The notes: generated by a model not told the origin, from the letters alone. A DNA stretch of 32,182 bases from Flavobacteriaceae bacterium (GCA_027490305.1 JAIXYI010000009.1:1-32182); one strand, 5' to 3'; shown: positions 6,410-15,154, counted from the stretch's first letter. Numbers and translations: made by a program.

Positions 6410-7091
6410 ATACTTAGTTGCCGGTGCCAGCAGTGGCATTGGACTCGAATTGACCCGCCAGTTGTTGGCCGACGGACACCATGTTATCGCCCTCGGACGA
6501 CGCACACCACCATTGAACGCCCCCGGACTCACGTTTGTCGAACACGACTTCCGTTCAGACAGTCCGTTACCCACCCTTGAAGGCGTGGTTGACGGACTCG
6601 CCTATTGTCCGGGTTCCATCACCCTGAAACCCCTTGCCATGCTTAAAGATGCTGACCTTATGGACGATTTCCGGCTCAATGCACTCGGAGCGTTCCAGAT
6701 GGTCAAAGCCTACAAAGCCCAACTGGTCTCAGGTCAACAACCCGGTGTGGTTTTTTTCAGTTCGGTAGCCGTTCAAACCGGTATGCCTTTCCATACCAGC
6801 GTATCCATGTCAAAAGGAGCCGTGGAAGGACTCACCCGCGCACTTGCCGCTGAACTCGCTCCGACGGTACGCGTCAATTGCATCGCGCCATCCCTAACCG
6901 ACACCCCCCTTGCCGGGACGCTGCTCAACAACGAAACGAAACGCACTGCCAATGCCGAACGCCATCCGCTGAAACGCGTAGGCGAAGCCGCTGAGATCGC
7001 TCGCATGGCCCGTTTCCTTTTACAGGAAGCGACCTGGATGACCGGACAAGTCATCGGCCTGAACGGCGGAATGGGCAGTGTGATGAAGTAA
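6396..7091 (+). CDS. SDR-family protein lacking the catalytic tyrosine
   Basis: A 231-residue Rossmann-fold protein of the short-chain dehydrogenase family. The N-terminal dinucleotide site is VAGASSGIGLELTR; FFSSVAVQTGMPFH holds the usual active-site Ser (about S123); the C-terminal WMTGQVIGLNGGMGS motif is typical. The YxxxK motif is broken: the position of the Tyr, 13 residues after the Ser and 4 before the Lys, is Val136 in HTSVSMSKGAVEGL, while Lys140 is kept. It may therefore bind NAD(P) without standard reduction, or use a different acid. It overlaps the photolyase-like gene by 14 bases, a neighbourhood known from flavobacterial photolyase clusters. Length is normal for the family. Confidence 0.88.
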   Translation: MTTFRYLVAGASSGIGLELTRQLLADGHHVIALGRRTPPLNAPGLTFVEHDFRSDSPLPTLEGVVDGLAYCPGSITLKPLAMLKDADLMDDFRLNALGAFQMVKAYKAQLVSGQQPGVVFFSSVAVQTGMPFHTSVSMSKGAVEGLTRALAAELAPTVRVNCIAPSLTDTPLAGTLLNNETKRTANAERHPLKRVGEAAEIARMARFLLQEATWMTGQVIGLNGGMGSVMK

Positions 7092-7138
7092 CCAAAGTCC
7101 GACGAAACGGCCATCGGGACGGCCTCATTTTTTTTGAG

Positions 7139-7146
7139 TACTTTTG
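7139..7146 (+). promoter_or_regulatory. -7 promoter box of the DUF2520 gene, four bases from the ATG
   Basis: TACTTTTG matches TAnnTTTG. Only CCGC separates it from the ATG at 7151, so the transcript probably begins at or beside the start codon. Confidence 0.65.
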
Positions 7147-7150
7147 CCGC

Positions 7151-7906
7151 ATGGTTTCGGTTACTGTCATCGGCTCGGGTAATGTAGGCACGCATTTGGC
7201 GAACGCCTTATCTTTGGCACCAGATGTCACCCTGAAACAGTGGTATTCGCGCCGACCAGATGGTTTTCAAAAAGGGTTGACGCAGGCCGAAATCATCCAT
7301 GACCTCAATCAATTGCAGGAAGCAGACGTGTACCTTTTGGCGGTATCAGATGCCGCGGTGCAGGACGTATCGCACCAACTGCCCTTTTCCGGACGATTGG
7401 TAGCACACACTTCAGGTACATTGCCGTTGGAGACGATTGAGGGAAAAAACCGACGCGGGGTTTGGTATCCTTTGCAGACGTTTTCCCGCTCAAAATCCGT
7501 CGACTTCACCACCATTCCGATTTGTGTGGAGGCGGAACAGGCGTCGGATGCTGATGTGCTGACTACTTTGGCGCGTGCGCTTTCGAAAAACGTGTATACG
7601 CTCAAGGCTGAACAACGCCAGGCCCTTCATGTGGCAGCCGTGTTCGCCTGCAATTTCACCAACCACCTTTACGCACAAGCGGCGAAAATCTGTGACGACC
7701 ATCAACTCGACTTTGATTTGCTGAAGCCCCTGATCCGGGAAACGGCCGACAAAGTCATGACGCTGGCACCGGCTGCGGCGCAGACAGGTCCGGCCAAACG
7801 CCACGACGAGGTTACACTGGCCGCACACCGTCGCTTTTTGGGCAACGGTTCCAGTGCCGAATTATATGACATCCTAACCCAATCGATACAACGTGAGCAG
7901 CTATAA
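7151..7906 (+). CDS. Rossmann-like and DUF2520 domain protein
   Basis: A 251-residue soluble protein. The N-terminal half is a NAD(P)-binding Rossmann domain (VTVIGSGNVGTHLANAL) related to NADP-dependent F420 and pyrroline-5-carboxylate reductases. The C-terminal half is helical and matches DUF2520 in outline (LHVAAVFACNFTNHLYAQA, MTLAPAAAQTGPAKRHDEVT). The reaction is unknown. It overlaps the KdsC-like gene by 14 bases and is followed on the same strand by an rRNA methyltransferase; the DUF2520-KdsC pair is, as I recall, conserved in flavobacteria. The start is well fixed by the promoter four bases upstream. Confidence 0.87.
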   Translation: MVSVTVIGSGNVGTHLANALSLAPDVTLKQWYSRRPDGFQKGLTQAEIIHDLNQLQEADVYLLAVSDAAVQDVSHQLPFSGRLVAHTSGTLPLETIEGKNRRGVWYPLQTFSRSKSVDFTTIPICVEAEQASDADVLTTLARALSKNVYTLKAEQRQALHVAAVFACNFTNHLYAQAAKICDDHQLDFDLLKPLIRETADKVMTLAPAAAQTGPAKRHDEVTLAAHRRFLGNGSSAELYDILTQSIQREQL

Positions 7907-8417
7907 AGAAACCATGAACGCAATTACAACGTTCATTTTCGACGTTGACGGCGTACTGACCGACGGATCCGTACACGTGACTCCAACCGGTGAAATGCTT
8001 CGCATTATGCACATTCGCGACGGCTTTGCGATGAAGGCTGCTGTCGAAAGCGGCTACCACGTGTGCATCATTTCCGGAGGCAGCAACGAAGGCGTTCGCA
8101 TCCGGTTGCGCAACCTGGGTATTACCGACATCCACCTGGGTACACCCGATAAGGTAGAGACATTTAAGGAATATACCGAATTGTATGGCATCGATCCCAA
8201 AACCGTGCTGTATATGGGCGATGACATTCCCGACTACCACGTCATGCAACGCGTCGGACTCGCCACCTGTCCGCAGGACGCAGCCCCCGAAATCAAAGCC
8301 ATTTCCCACTACATCTCCCATCGATATGGCGGTCGCGGCGCGGTTCGCGATGTCATCGAACAGGTGATGAAGGTACAAGGCAAATGGCATGTGTATTACG
8401 ACGGAAAGCACGATTAA
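7893..8417 (+). CDS. kdsC: KdsC-like HAD phosphatase (Kdo-8-phosphate phosphatase)
   Basis: A 174-residue cytoplasmic HAD phosphatase of the cap-less KdsC/YrbI group, which removes the phosphate from Kdo-8-P in lipopolysaccharide core synthesis. Motif I is FIFDVDGVLTDG with the nucleophile and acid Asp pair, motif II is CIISGGSNEG, and motif IV is LYMGDDIPDYHVM. The start is a GTG at 7893, overlapping the upstream gene; the extra residues MSSYKETMNAITTF match the way other flavobacterial homologues begin, so I prefer it to the ATG at 7914. Translational coupling to DUF2520 is likely. Confidence 0.87.
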   Translation: MSSYKETMNAITTFIFDVDGVLTDGSVHVTPTGEMLRIMHIRDGFAMKAAVESGYHVCIISGGSNEGVRIRLRNLGITDIHLGTPDKVETFKEYTELYGIDPKTVLYMGDDIPDYHVMQRVGLATCPQDAAPEIKAISHYISHRYGGRGAVRDVIEQVMKVQGKWHVYYDGKHD

Positions 8418-8431
8418 GCGCTACTTTCCAG

Positions 8432-8471
8432 TTCCTCAGTTTCTCAGTCTCTCAATTACTTAGTTCCTCAG
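8432..8471 (+). repeat. Five imperfect 8-bp tandem units (TTCCTCAG)
   Basis: Between kdsC and the methyltransferase gene the sequence runs as five consecutive octamers: TTCCTCAG, TTTCTCAG, TCTCTCAA, TTACTTAG, TTCCTCAG. The first and last are identical. It fills most of the 64-base gap and ends just before the ATG at 8482. It resembles slippage-born microsatellites. Confidence 0.75.
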
Positions 8472-8481
8472 CCCTCTCCTC

Positions 8482-9708
8482 ATGAATCCAAATTTACGAC
8501 TGCACCGCAACCTTGTCTATACGACCATAGATTCGCTCAACGCCATCTTCAACGACGGCGAATACGCCGATAAGGTGGTGGCGCGCGCCCTTAAGAAAGA
8601 CAAACGTTGGGGAAGCCACGACCGCAAGTTCGTAGCGGAAACCATTTACGATATCGTCCGCTGGAAGCGTCTCTACGCCGCTATTGCGGATGTCAAAGAG
8701 CCATTCGACCGCGACAACCTGTGGCGCGTATTTGCTGCATGGGCGGTGCTGCGCGGTTACCCTATACCCGACTGGCGTCAACTCGAGGGCACTCCGGAAC
8801 GCAAAATCAAAGGCCGTTTCGATGAACTGTCGAAAAACCGTGCCCTTCGCGAGTCGATTCCCGATTGGCTCGACGAACTTGGCGTGAGCGAACTCGGTGT
8901 TGAGTTATGGGAAAAAGAAATCGCCGCCCAGAACCAACTGGCGAAAGTTGTGCTGCGTACCAACACCCTGAAAACGACGAAACAGAAACTGCGGGCTATC
9001 CTGATGGACCAGAATATCGAAACCGACGTTTTAGAAGGCGTACCGGACGCCTTGGTGCTTCGCGAACGCGCCAACGTCTTCCTCACCGATGCCTTCAAAG
9101 AAGGGCTGTTCGAAGTGCAGGACGCCAGTTCCCAGCTTGTCGCGCAGTGGGTTGACGTACAGCCCGGTATGCGGGTGGTGGATGCCTGTGCCGGGGCCGG
9201 TGGAAAAGCACTGCACCTTTCGGCCTTAATGCAGAACAAAGGGCAATTGATCGCCATGGACCTTTACGAAAACAAGCTGAATGAACTGAAACACCGTGCC
9301 CGTCGCGATGGTGCGTTCAACATTGAGTACCGCGTAATCGATTCGACCAAAGTGATCAAGAAGCTGCACGAAAAAGCCGATCGGGTGCTGATCGATGCAC
9401 CTTGCAGCGGACTCGGTGTACTGAAACGAAACCCCGACGCTAAATGGAAACTACAGCCCGAATTTTTGGATAACATCCGGAAAACGCAGGCGGAAATCCT
9501 TGAAAATTACGCGCGTATGGTCAAACCAGGTGGGAAATTGGTCTATGCCACCTGCTCCATCCTTCCCTCCGAAAACGGCAAACAGGTGGCCCATTTCCTC
9601 ACGACGGAGGCCGGAAAAAACTTTACCTTTGTAAAAGACAAGAGTATACTCGCTTGTGAATCAGGATTTGACGGATTTTACATGGCCCTACTCGAACGAA
9701 AACCCTAA
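8482..9708 (+). CDS. RsmB/NOP-family RNA (cytosine-5)-methyltransferase
   Basis: A 408-residue SAM-dependent enzyme that makes m5C in RNA, most likely 16S rRNA. The N-terminal third is helical and NusB-like in place but not clearly alignable; the C-terminal part holds the catalytic fold. Motif I is VVDACAGAGGKALHLSAL, motif IV with one of the two family cysteines is IDAPCSGLGVLKRNPDAKW, and motif VI with the other is LVYATCSILPSEN. Length fits the family (about 400-430). It is the third gene of a same-strand run (DUF2520, KdsC, this one). A secreted endonuclease gene begins only four bases after its stop. Confidence 0.92.
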   Translation: MNPNLRLHRNLVYTTIDSLNAIFNDGEYADKVVARALKKDKRWGSHDRKFVAETIYDIVRWKRLYAAIADVKEPFDRDNLWRVFAAWAVLRGYPIPDWRQLEGTPERKIKGRFDELSKNRALRESIPDWLDELGVSELGVELWEKEIAAQNQLAKVVLRTNTLKTTKQKLRAILMDQNIETDVLEGVPDALVLRERANVFLTDAFKEGLFEVQDASSQLVAQWVDVQPGMRVVDACAGAGGKALHLSALMQNKGQLIAMDLYENKLNELKHRARRDGAFNIEYRVIDSTKVIKKLHEKADRVLIDAPCSGLGVLKRNPDAKWKLQPEFLDNIRKTQAEILENYARMVKPGGKLVYATCSILPSENGKQVAHFLTTEAGKNFTFVKDKSILACESGFDGFYMALLERKP

Positions 9709-9712
9709 AGCG

Positions 9713-10840
9713 ATGAAACCCCTATTTTCTCTCTTTTTTGCGCTTCTGTCGTTCTTTGCCTTCGCGCAACCGCCGGCCAATTATTATAATTCGGCCACCG
9801 GAACGGGCTACACCCTGAAAACACAGTTGTTCAATATCATCAATAACCACAACGACCAGGGGTATAATGCCATCGACAATTTTTTTCCCACAGCGGACCT
9901 CGATGTGTATTATGAAAACGATGGCACCATCCTGGATCCGTATTCGGAAAACCCGTCCGGATCCGACCCGTATAACTACTACCCAAACAGCGACGAGTGC
10001 GGGAACTACTCGGGCGAGGGCGATTGCTTCAACAAAGAGCACGTCGTTCCCCAATCGTATTTCAACCAGGCCACCCCGATGCGGGGCGACGCCCACCACC
10101 TGTTACCCACCGATGGGCGTGTAAATGGTTTCCGGAGTAACTATCCTTTCGGCGTGGTAGGAAGCAACCTCGTTTCCCAAAGTGGTATTTCCAATCCTAC
10201 GCAAAACGGTTCCAAATTGGGCAACAACAGCAATACGGGCTATGCGGCAGGGTATACCGGGATCGTTTTTGAACCTATTGACGAATTCAAAGGCGATATC
10301 GCGCGCATCATCTTTTACTTCGCCACCCGTTACCAAAGCCAGATGCCGGGGTTTTACACGAATTCAAATGTAACATCCGTGCCGGCTAAGAACATGTTTG
10401 ACGGCACCTCCGCCCAAACCATCGCCACGCCTTTCCTGAATATCCTCTACCAATGGCACCTTCAGGATCCGGTATCGCAGAAAGAAATCGATCGTAACAA
10501 CGCTATTTACAACTACCAAAATAACCGCAATCCGTATATCGACCATCCCGAATGGGTAGTCAGCGTATGGGGATCGGCCCTTTCTATTACCACACAGCTA
10601 CTGGAAGACGGGTTTACCGTATTTCCCAATCCGTCGGGCAACCATACCATAACCGTGCGGTCGGGTATCCGGCCTGAAAGGGTGGAGATTGTAGATATCG
10701 AAGGACGCGTGATACAACGTTTGATGACCGCTAACGGACCAACGGGTGATATTTCCGTGACCGACATCCCTTCCGGACTCTACTTCCTGAAAGCGTATGC
10801 CGGGACGGAAACGGTCGTGCGGAAAATCGTCATCCGCTGA
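9713..10840 (+). CDS. Secreted endonuclease I with type IX secretion tail (first copy)
   Basis: A 375-residue extracellular nuclease. A signal peptide is at residues 1-19 (MKPLFSLFFALLSFFAFAQ). The endonuclease I domain follows, with the NKEHVVPQSYF and GDAHHLLPTDGRVNGFRSNY segments; the His in KEHVVPQ and the acidic/His residues around it form the metal-dependent active site of the family. The last 80 residues form a Por-type C-terminal domain (FTVFPNPSGNHTITV ... SGLYFLKAYAGTETVVRKIV), which directs export through the type IX system. The start at 9713 gives a proper signal peptide, whereas the upstream ATG at 9656 lies within rsmB. It likely degrades extracellular DNA for nutrients. A second copy follows. 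Confidence 0.92.
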   Translation: MKPLFSLFFALLSFFAFAQPPANYYNSATGTGYTLKTQLFNIINNHNDQGYNAIDNFFPTADLDVYYENDGTILDPYSENPSGSDPYNYYPNSDECGNYSGEGDCFNKEHVVPQSYFNQATPMRGDAHHLLPTDGRVNGFRSNYPFGVVGSNLVSQSGISNPTQNGSKLGNNSNTGYAAGYTGIVFEPIDEFKGDIARIIFYFATRYQSQMPGFYTNSNVTSVPAKNMFDGTSAQTIATPFLNILYQWHLQDPVSQKEIDRNNAIYNYQNNRNPYIDHPEWVVSVWGSALSITTQLLEDGFTVFPNPSGNHTITVRSGIRPERVEIVDIEGRVIQRLMTANGPTGDISVTDIPSGLYFLKAYAGTETVVRKIVIR

Positions 10841-10881
10841 TGATTTTCAGATAAAAGATAGCTCCGAGTTCTTTTTTCGAG

Positions 10882-10889
10882 TACATTTG
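10882..10889 (+). promoter_or_regulatory. -7 promoter box of the second endonuclease gene
   Basis: TACATTTG, an exact TAnnTTTG match, lies 20 bases before the ATG at 10910. The second nuclease therefore has its own promoter although it follows the first by only 69 bases. Confidence 0.65.
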
Positions 10890-10909
10890 GCGGCTTTTCC
10901 ATATCTGAA

Positions 10910-11974
10910 ATGAAGAAACTCTATACCTTTTTAGCGGTCGTTATATCGATCGCTGCCATGGCCCAGGCAGGCGCCCCTTCTACCTATTACAACGGTTTTA
11001 ACTGGACGTTGACCGGTACGGCGCTGAAGAATGCCCTGGCGACCAAAATCACCACTACCCACGTCAACCAACTGTCGTATGACGAGGTGTGGAACGCCGA
11101 CAAAATAGTAGATAAAGACCCAGCCAATTCCAACAACGTTGTGTTGATTTATGGTTGGGAAGATGGCACCGATGCCGATGTGACCAACGACCTTTCGCGT
11201 CCTAAGAACGACAATGGTGGCGCGGTCGGAGAATGGAACCGCGAACATACCTATGCCAAATCACTCGGGAATCCTGATTTGGGCGAAGTCGGACCAGGTG
11301 CCGATGCCCATCACCTGCGTGCGGCAGATGTAGAGCGTAACAACCTTCGCGCCAGTCGCAAGTTTGCCGCCGGATCCGGAAATTCGGGTACTGTGGGGTC
11401 TAATTGGTATCCGGGTGACCAATGGAAAGGCGATATTGCCCGTATGATGATGTATATGTACCTCCGTTACGGCGACCAATGCCAACCGAATAATGTAGGC
11501 ATTGGCACCTCTGTAGCGAGCGATCCGAACATGATCCAACTGTTCCTGCAGTGGAATGCCGATGACCCGGTATCAGCGGTTGAAGACCAACGCAATACCT
11601 ACCTGGGCAATGCCAACAACGCGTATGGCCAGGGGAACCGCAATCCGTTCATCGACAACCCGTATCTGGCTACCCTGATCTGGGGAGGACCTGCTGCGAC
11701 TAATCGTTGGCCGAACGTCTTCCTCTCCACTTCCACATTTGATTTCGAATCAGCGGTTTCCGTTTGGCCGAACCCATCCGCGAACCACGAAATACATATT
11801 GACATGCCGGTACAGGCCGAGAGCATTGATATCATTACAATAGACGGCCGGTTGTTCCAGCATATCAAGCCATCAGGGTTGTCGCAGACCCTTTCGGGCG
11901 TTCCTTCCGGACTCTACCTCGTAAAGATCGCTGCCGGTTCCCAACAAGCTGTAAAGAAAATCGTTATACAATAG
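10910..11974 (+). CDS. Secreted endonuclease I with type IX secretion tail (second copy)
   Basis: A 354-residue paralogue of the preceding gene. It has a signal peptide (MKKLYTFLAVVISIAAMAQA), endonuclease I motifs (EWNREHTYAKS, GADAHHLRAADVERNNLRAS, KGDIARMMMYMYLRYGD), and a Por C-terminal domain (VSVWPNPSANHEIHI ... SGLYLVKIAAGSQQAVKKIV). The two copies are clearly diverged, sharing mainly the active-site and C-terminal parts, so this is an old duplication or two separate acquisitions. It ends just before a strong terminator and converges on rho. Confidence 0.92.
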   Translation: MKKLYTFLAVVISIAAMAQAGAPSTYYNGFNWTLTGTALKNALATKITTTHVNQLSYDEVWNADKIVDKDPANSNNVVLIYGWEDGTDADVTNDLSRPKNDNGGAVGEWNREHTYAKSLGNPDLGEVGPGADAHHLRAADVERNNLRASRKFAAGSGNSGTVGSNWYPGDQWKGDIARMMMYMYLRYGDQCQPNNVGIGTSVASDPNMIQLFLQWNADDPVSAVEDQRNTYLGNANNAYGQGNRNPFIDNPYLATLIWGGPAATNRWPNVFLSTSTFDFESAVSVWPNPSANHEIHIDMPVQAESIDIITIDGRLFQHIKPSGLSQTLSGVPSGLYLVKIAAGSQQAVKKIVIQ

Positions 11975-12000
11975 CGAAAAACCAAGCCTTACAAACGAAA

Positions 12001-12025
12001 AAGCCTCCCGAAAAGGAGGCTTTTT
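12001..12025. terminator. Bidirectional hairpin terminator between the second endonuclease gene and rho
   Basis: Stem AAGCCTCC/GGAGGCTT (12001-12008 and 12015-12022), loop CGAAAA, followed by Ts on the plus strand and preceded by As that serve the minus strand. It serves both converging genes. Confidence 0.85.
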
Positions 12026-12045
12026 TATGTTGGAAATAACGGGAA

Positions 12046-13821
12046 TTAATCGTTCATCGAAATCAGGAACTCTTCATTGTTCCGTGTCTTTTTGAAACGG
12101 TCATTGATGAAATCCATCGCCTCTACCGGATTCATATCCGAAAGGTATTTTCGCATGATCCACATACGCTGGAGGGTCTTTTCATCGAGAAGCAAATCAT
12201 CGCGGCGCGTACTTGACGACATCAGGTCAATCGCCGGGAAGATGCGTTTATTGGCAATTTTACGGTCGAGTTGCAACTCCATATTACCCGTTCCCTTGAA
12301 TTCTTCGAAGATCACCTCGTCCATTTTGGATCCGGTATCGGTCAAGGCCGTTGCAATGATACTGAGGGAACCGCCTTTTTCTACATTCCGCGCGGCACCG
12401 AAGAAACGTTTTGGTTTCTGGAGGGCATTGGCATCGACACCACCTGACAGGACTTTACCTGAGGCCGGTTGTACGGTGTTGTAAGCCCGCGCAAGACGAG
12501 TAATGGAATCCAGAAGGATGACCACGTCGTGTCCGCATTCGGTGAGGCGTTTGGCTTTCTCCAATACGATATTCGCAATTTTCACGTGTTCTTGTGGCTC
12601 ACGGTCGAAGGTCGACGCGATGACTTCCCCGCGAACCGAACGCTGCATATCCGTTACCTCTTCCGGGCGCTCGTCAATCAACAAGACCAATAGATACACT
12701 TCCGGATGGTTGGCCGCTATGGCATTGGCAATATCCTTCAACAACATGGTCTTACCTGTTTTAGGCTGGGCCACAATCATACCACGCTGTCCTTTTCCGA
12801 TAGGTGAAAACAGGTCGATGATACGGGTTGAAATAGAACTTTGCTTTTCCGCCATACGGAATTTCTCCGATGGGAACACCGGCGTAAGATGCTCAAACGA
12901 CACGCGATCTCGCACCACCTGAGGGTCGAAGCCATTGATTTTGACCACTTTTACCAAAGGAAAAAACTTCTCCCCTTCTTTCGGCGGACGGACGACGCCT
13001 TTTACGGTATCACCTGTTTTGAGTCCGAAAAGCCGTACCTGCGAGCCCGAAAGGTAAATATCATCCGGAGACGCCAGGTAGTTATAATCAGACGAACGCA
13101 GGAAACCATACCCATCGGGCATCATTTCCAGTACGCCTTCCGTTTCAATTAATCCGTCGAATTCATACTCCGAATCGCGGTAGTTAACCTCCCGCTGTTT
13201 TTTGAAATTAGCGTTCTGGTGCTGGCCGTTGCCATTTTGGCGTTGACCGTTACCATTCTGGTTATGAACATTTTGTTGGCCGCCGTTCTGGTTATTTCCG
13301 TTAGCCGGATGGCCGCTATTCTGCGTATTTCCGTTCGGTTGCGAAGGCCCGCGGTTCTCCCGCTGCTGCGGATGGCGATCGTCACGGTTTCGCTGGAAAG
13401 ACGGTGAAGGAGCTTGTGCCTCTCCTTCCGCCCCACCGTCATTGGCAGACGGCGCCTGCTCGCGGTTGCGGTTCTGCTTCCAGTCTTTCTTGCGGTCGAA
13501 GTCGCGTTTCCGGAACTCGTTACGTTGGGTAGGCGCTCCTTCGGTCATGGCAGGCCGTTCTGCAACCGGCTCGGCTGGTGAAGACGTGTCAAATAAAGTA
13601 GTATCCTGTTGGATACGCGGCTTGCGGCCCCGTTTTTTCTTTTCGCCTTCCGGAGCTCCCGCAGGTGCCGTATCATGACTTGCGCCCTGGGACTGTACTT
13701 CAAGAATACGCGAAATAAGTTCTTCTTTTTTGATGCCGGTAACTCGCATTGAGCCGGCTTTTTTGGCAATTTCCTGCAATTCAGGAAGTTTCATGCCTTT
13801 TAATGCATCGGGTGTAAACAT
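12046..13821 (-). CDS. rho: Transcription termination factor Rho with a long disordered insert
   Basis: A 591-residue ATP-dependent RNA helicase that ends transcription at C-rich unstructured RNA. Residues about 1-45 are the Rho N-terminal helical domain ([14 protein letters not shown]). Residues about 50-215 are a low-complexity insert rich in Asn, Gln, Gly, Arg and Lys ([20 protein letters not shown]). Then come the cold-shock-like RNA-binding domain ([20 protein letters not shown]) and the hexameric ATPase ([17 protein letters not shown]alker [15 protein letters not shown]alker B). Canonical E. coli Rho is about 420 residues, so about 170 are extra. In Bacteroides a comparable Rho insert has been linked to condensate formation. 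DUF4293 beside it is a conserved Bacteroidota neighbour. Confidence 0.96.
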   Translation of the reverse strand: MFTPDALKGMKLPELQEIAKKAGSMRVTGIKKEELISRILEVQSQGASHDTAPAGAPEGEKKKRGRKPRIQQDTTLFDTSSPAEPVAERPAMTEGAPTQRNEFRKRDFDRKKDWKQNRNREQAPSANDGGAEGEAQAPSPSFQRNRDDRHPQQRENRGPSQPNGNTQNSGHPANGNNQNGGQQNVHNQNGNGQRQNGNGQHQNANFKKQREVNYRDSEYEFDGLIETEGVLEMMPDGYGFLRSSDYNYLASPDDIYLSGSQVRLFGLKTGDTVKGVVRPPKEGEKFFPLVKVVKINGFDPQVVRDRVSFEHLTPVFPSEKFRMAEKQSSISTRIIDLFSPIGKGQRGMIVAQPKTGKTMLLKDIANAIAANHPEVYLLVLLIDERPEEVTDMQRSVRGEVIASTFDREPQEHVKIANIVLEKAKRLTECGHDVVILLDSITRLARAYNTVQPASGKVLSGGVDANALQKPKRFFGAARNVEKGGSLSIIATALTDTGSKMDEVIFEEFKGTGNMELQLDRKIANKRIFPAIDLMSSSTRRDDLLLDEKTLQRMWIMRKYLSDMNPVEAMDFINDRFKKTRNNEEFLISMND

Positions 13822-13980
13822 GTAAGAATGCTATATGCGTTTGATGGGATAGATGACAAACGAAACGAGGGAAAATAAAGTTTGGAAAACATCCGGATGT
13901 GGAGGATTTGCTCCGAATTGTTACCGCAATATTACGAATTAATTTTAATCATACAATAGAGAACGGAAAAAAGAAACTGC

Positions 13981-13988
13981 TATTTTTG
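13981..13988 (+). promoter_or_regulatory. -7 promoter box of the DUF4293 gene
   Basis: TATTTTTG matches TAnnTTTG, 22 bases before the ATG at 14011. I found no equally clear box for rho in the 190-base divergent gap. Confidence 0.6.
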
Positions 13989-14010
13989 TCATTCGAAAAA
14001 AAATAAAGAG

Positions 14011-14418
14011 ATGATCCAACGGATACAAACGGTTTACCTGGCTCTCGCCTTCCTCGTGACGGGCGCGTTGCCCTACGTATTCCCGCTGTGGACGATCTCC
14101 GGTAAGCCCTTCTACTTTATGGAGAACATGCCGTATGTGATCTTGTTCGGGCTTTCGACAGTTTTGTCGCTGCTGGCCATCTTTTTCTACAATAAAAGAC
14201 AACATCAGTTTGTGATTGGCAGGCTGAACATCCTATCAAACGTTATTTTATTTGGATTGCTCGCGTATCGTACGCTAACCGTATCCGGAGGAGCACCTGT
14301 TCCTGAGAAGGGTATTGGGCTTCTACTCCCGATTGTTGCTATCGTTTTTGTGGCACTTGCCAACAAAGCCATCAAGCGGGATGAAGAGCTCGTAAAATCT
14401 GCGGACCGATTGCGGTAA
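14011..14418 (+). CDS. DUF4293 family membrane protein
   Basis: A 135-residue inner-membrane protein with four predicted helices (about residues 8-30, 42-60, 70-88 and 103-120) and short loops; it starts MIQRIQTVYLALAFLV, the family signature. Function is unknown. It is divergent from rho, an arrangement I recall as common across Bacteroidota. The C terminus is charged (KRDEELVKSADRLR) and probably cytoplasmic. Confidence 0.85.
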   Translation: MIQRIQTVYLALAFLVTGALPYVFPLWTISGKPFYFMENMPYVILFGLSTVLSLLAIFFYNKRQHQFVIGRLNILSNVILFGLLAYRTLTVSGGAPVPEKGIGLLLPIVAIVFVALANKAIKRDEELVKSADRLR

Positions 14419-14442
14419 ACCAGTAAACTTAGTTTATTAGTG

Positions 14443-14478
14443 CGAAGGAAAGTCTGGGGTAACCCGGACTTTCTTTCG
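14443..14478. terminator. Bidirectional terminator between the DUF4293 gene and the HAD gene
   Basis: A 16-base stem (14443-14458 with 14463-14478), complementary apart from two G-U positions, closes on the loop GTAA. It ends one base before the stop codon of the converging HAD gene. Confidence 0.8.
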
Positions 14479-15135
14479 TTATGACAGTAGCGAAATCGTC
14501 TGGAAATTGAGCTCGTGGAAATGCCGTACCACGCAATCGGCTTCTGATAGATCCTGCAATTTCGAGTTGACGCTGTCGTAGGCAATACAATACAACCCTG
14601 CCGCCTTGGCCGCCCGAATCCCGTTGGTGCTGTCTTCGATCACCAAACAATCTTCTTTTTCCATCCCCGAAAGACGCACAGCTTCAAGGAAAATAGCGGG
14701 GTGCGGCTTCGACTTCGGAAAATCTTCGCCTGATACGATGTGCGAGAAATACTTGTGCAGGCCAAATCGCCGGAAGATCCGTTCAATCGTCACCTTGGCC
14801 GAAGAGGACGCCAAAATCAACTGCATACCGTTATCATACAAATCCTGTATCAGGTCGTGTACGCCCATTAACAGCGCCAGATCTTCCTTTCGGTCAAATG
14901 CATCGTTGAAAATACGGCGCTTGGCCGCAATCAATACGTCTATATCGTGTTGGAGGCCAAACGTCTCTTTCAGCCGTTCGTAGACATTCTTGGTGGAATT
15001 TCCGGTAAACGAGGCATACATTTCCGGCGTGACATCAATTCCCAACTCCCGGAAATGCTCCAGAAAGGCATAATGGTGTACGGGTTCTGTATCGACGATG
15101 ACGCCATCCATGTCAAAAATAACGGTACGTTTCAT
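14479..15135 (-). CDS. HAD-superfamily phosphatase, beta-phosphoglucomutase-like
   Basis: A 218-residue cytoplasmic HAD enzyme, subfamily IA. Motif I is VIFDMDGVIVDTEP with the two catalytic Asp, motif II is LILASSSAK, and motifs III and IV are KSKPHPAIFLEA and CLVIEDSTNGIRAAKAAG. A helical cap lies at about residues 20-90. Such proteins act on sugar phosphates or as 2-deoxyglucose-6-phosphatases; the substrate here is unknown. A -7 box at 15147-15154 lies 11 bases upstream of the ATG. Confidence 0.87.
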   Translation of the reverse strand: MKRTVIFDMDGVIVDTEPVHHYAFLEHFRELGIDVTPEMYASFTGNSTKNVYERLKETFGLQHDIDVLIAAKRRIFNDAFDRKEDLALLMGVHDLIQDLYDNGMQLILASSSAKVTIERIFRRFGLHKYFSHIVSGEDFPKSKPHPAIFLEAVRLSGMEKEDCLVIEDSTNGIRAAKAAGLYCIAYDSVNSKLQDLSEADCVVRHFHELNFQTISLLS

Positions 15136-15146
15136 GGCTTTTTTTG

Positions 15147-15154
15147 CAAAAGTA
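15147..15154 (-). promoter_or_regulatory. -7 promoter box of the HAD phosphatase gene
   Basis: The minus strand reads TACTTTTG, 11 bases before the ATG at 15135. The leader should be only a few bases long. Confidence 0.6.

Noticed and set aside
8432..8471. Repeats as a CRISPR array
   Set aside because: Units are 8 bases with no spacers; a simple tandem repeat.
13190..13345. Repetitive DNA in rho as a possible mobile or tandem repeat
   Set aside because: It encodes the in-frame Asn/Gln/Gly insert of Rho; the repeat is at protein level.
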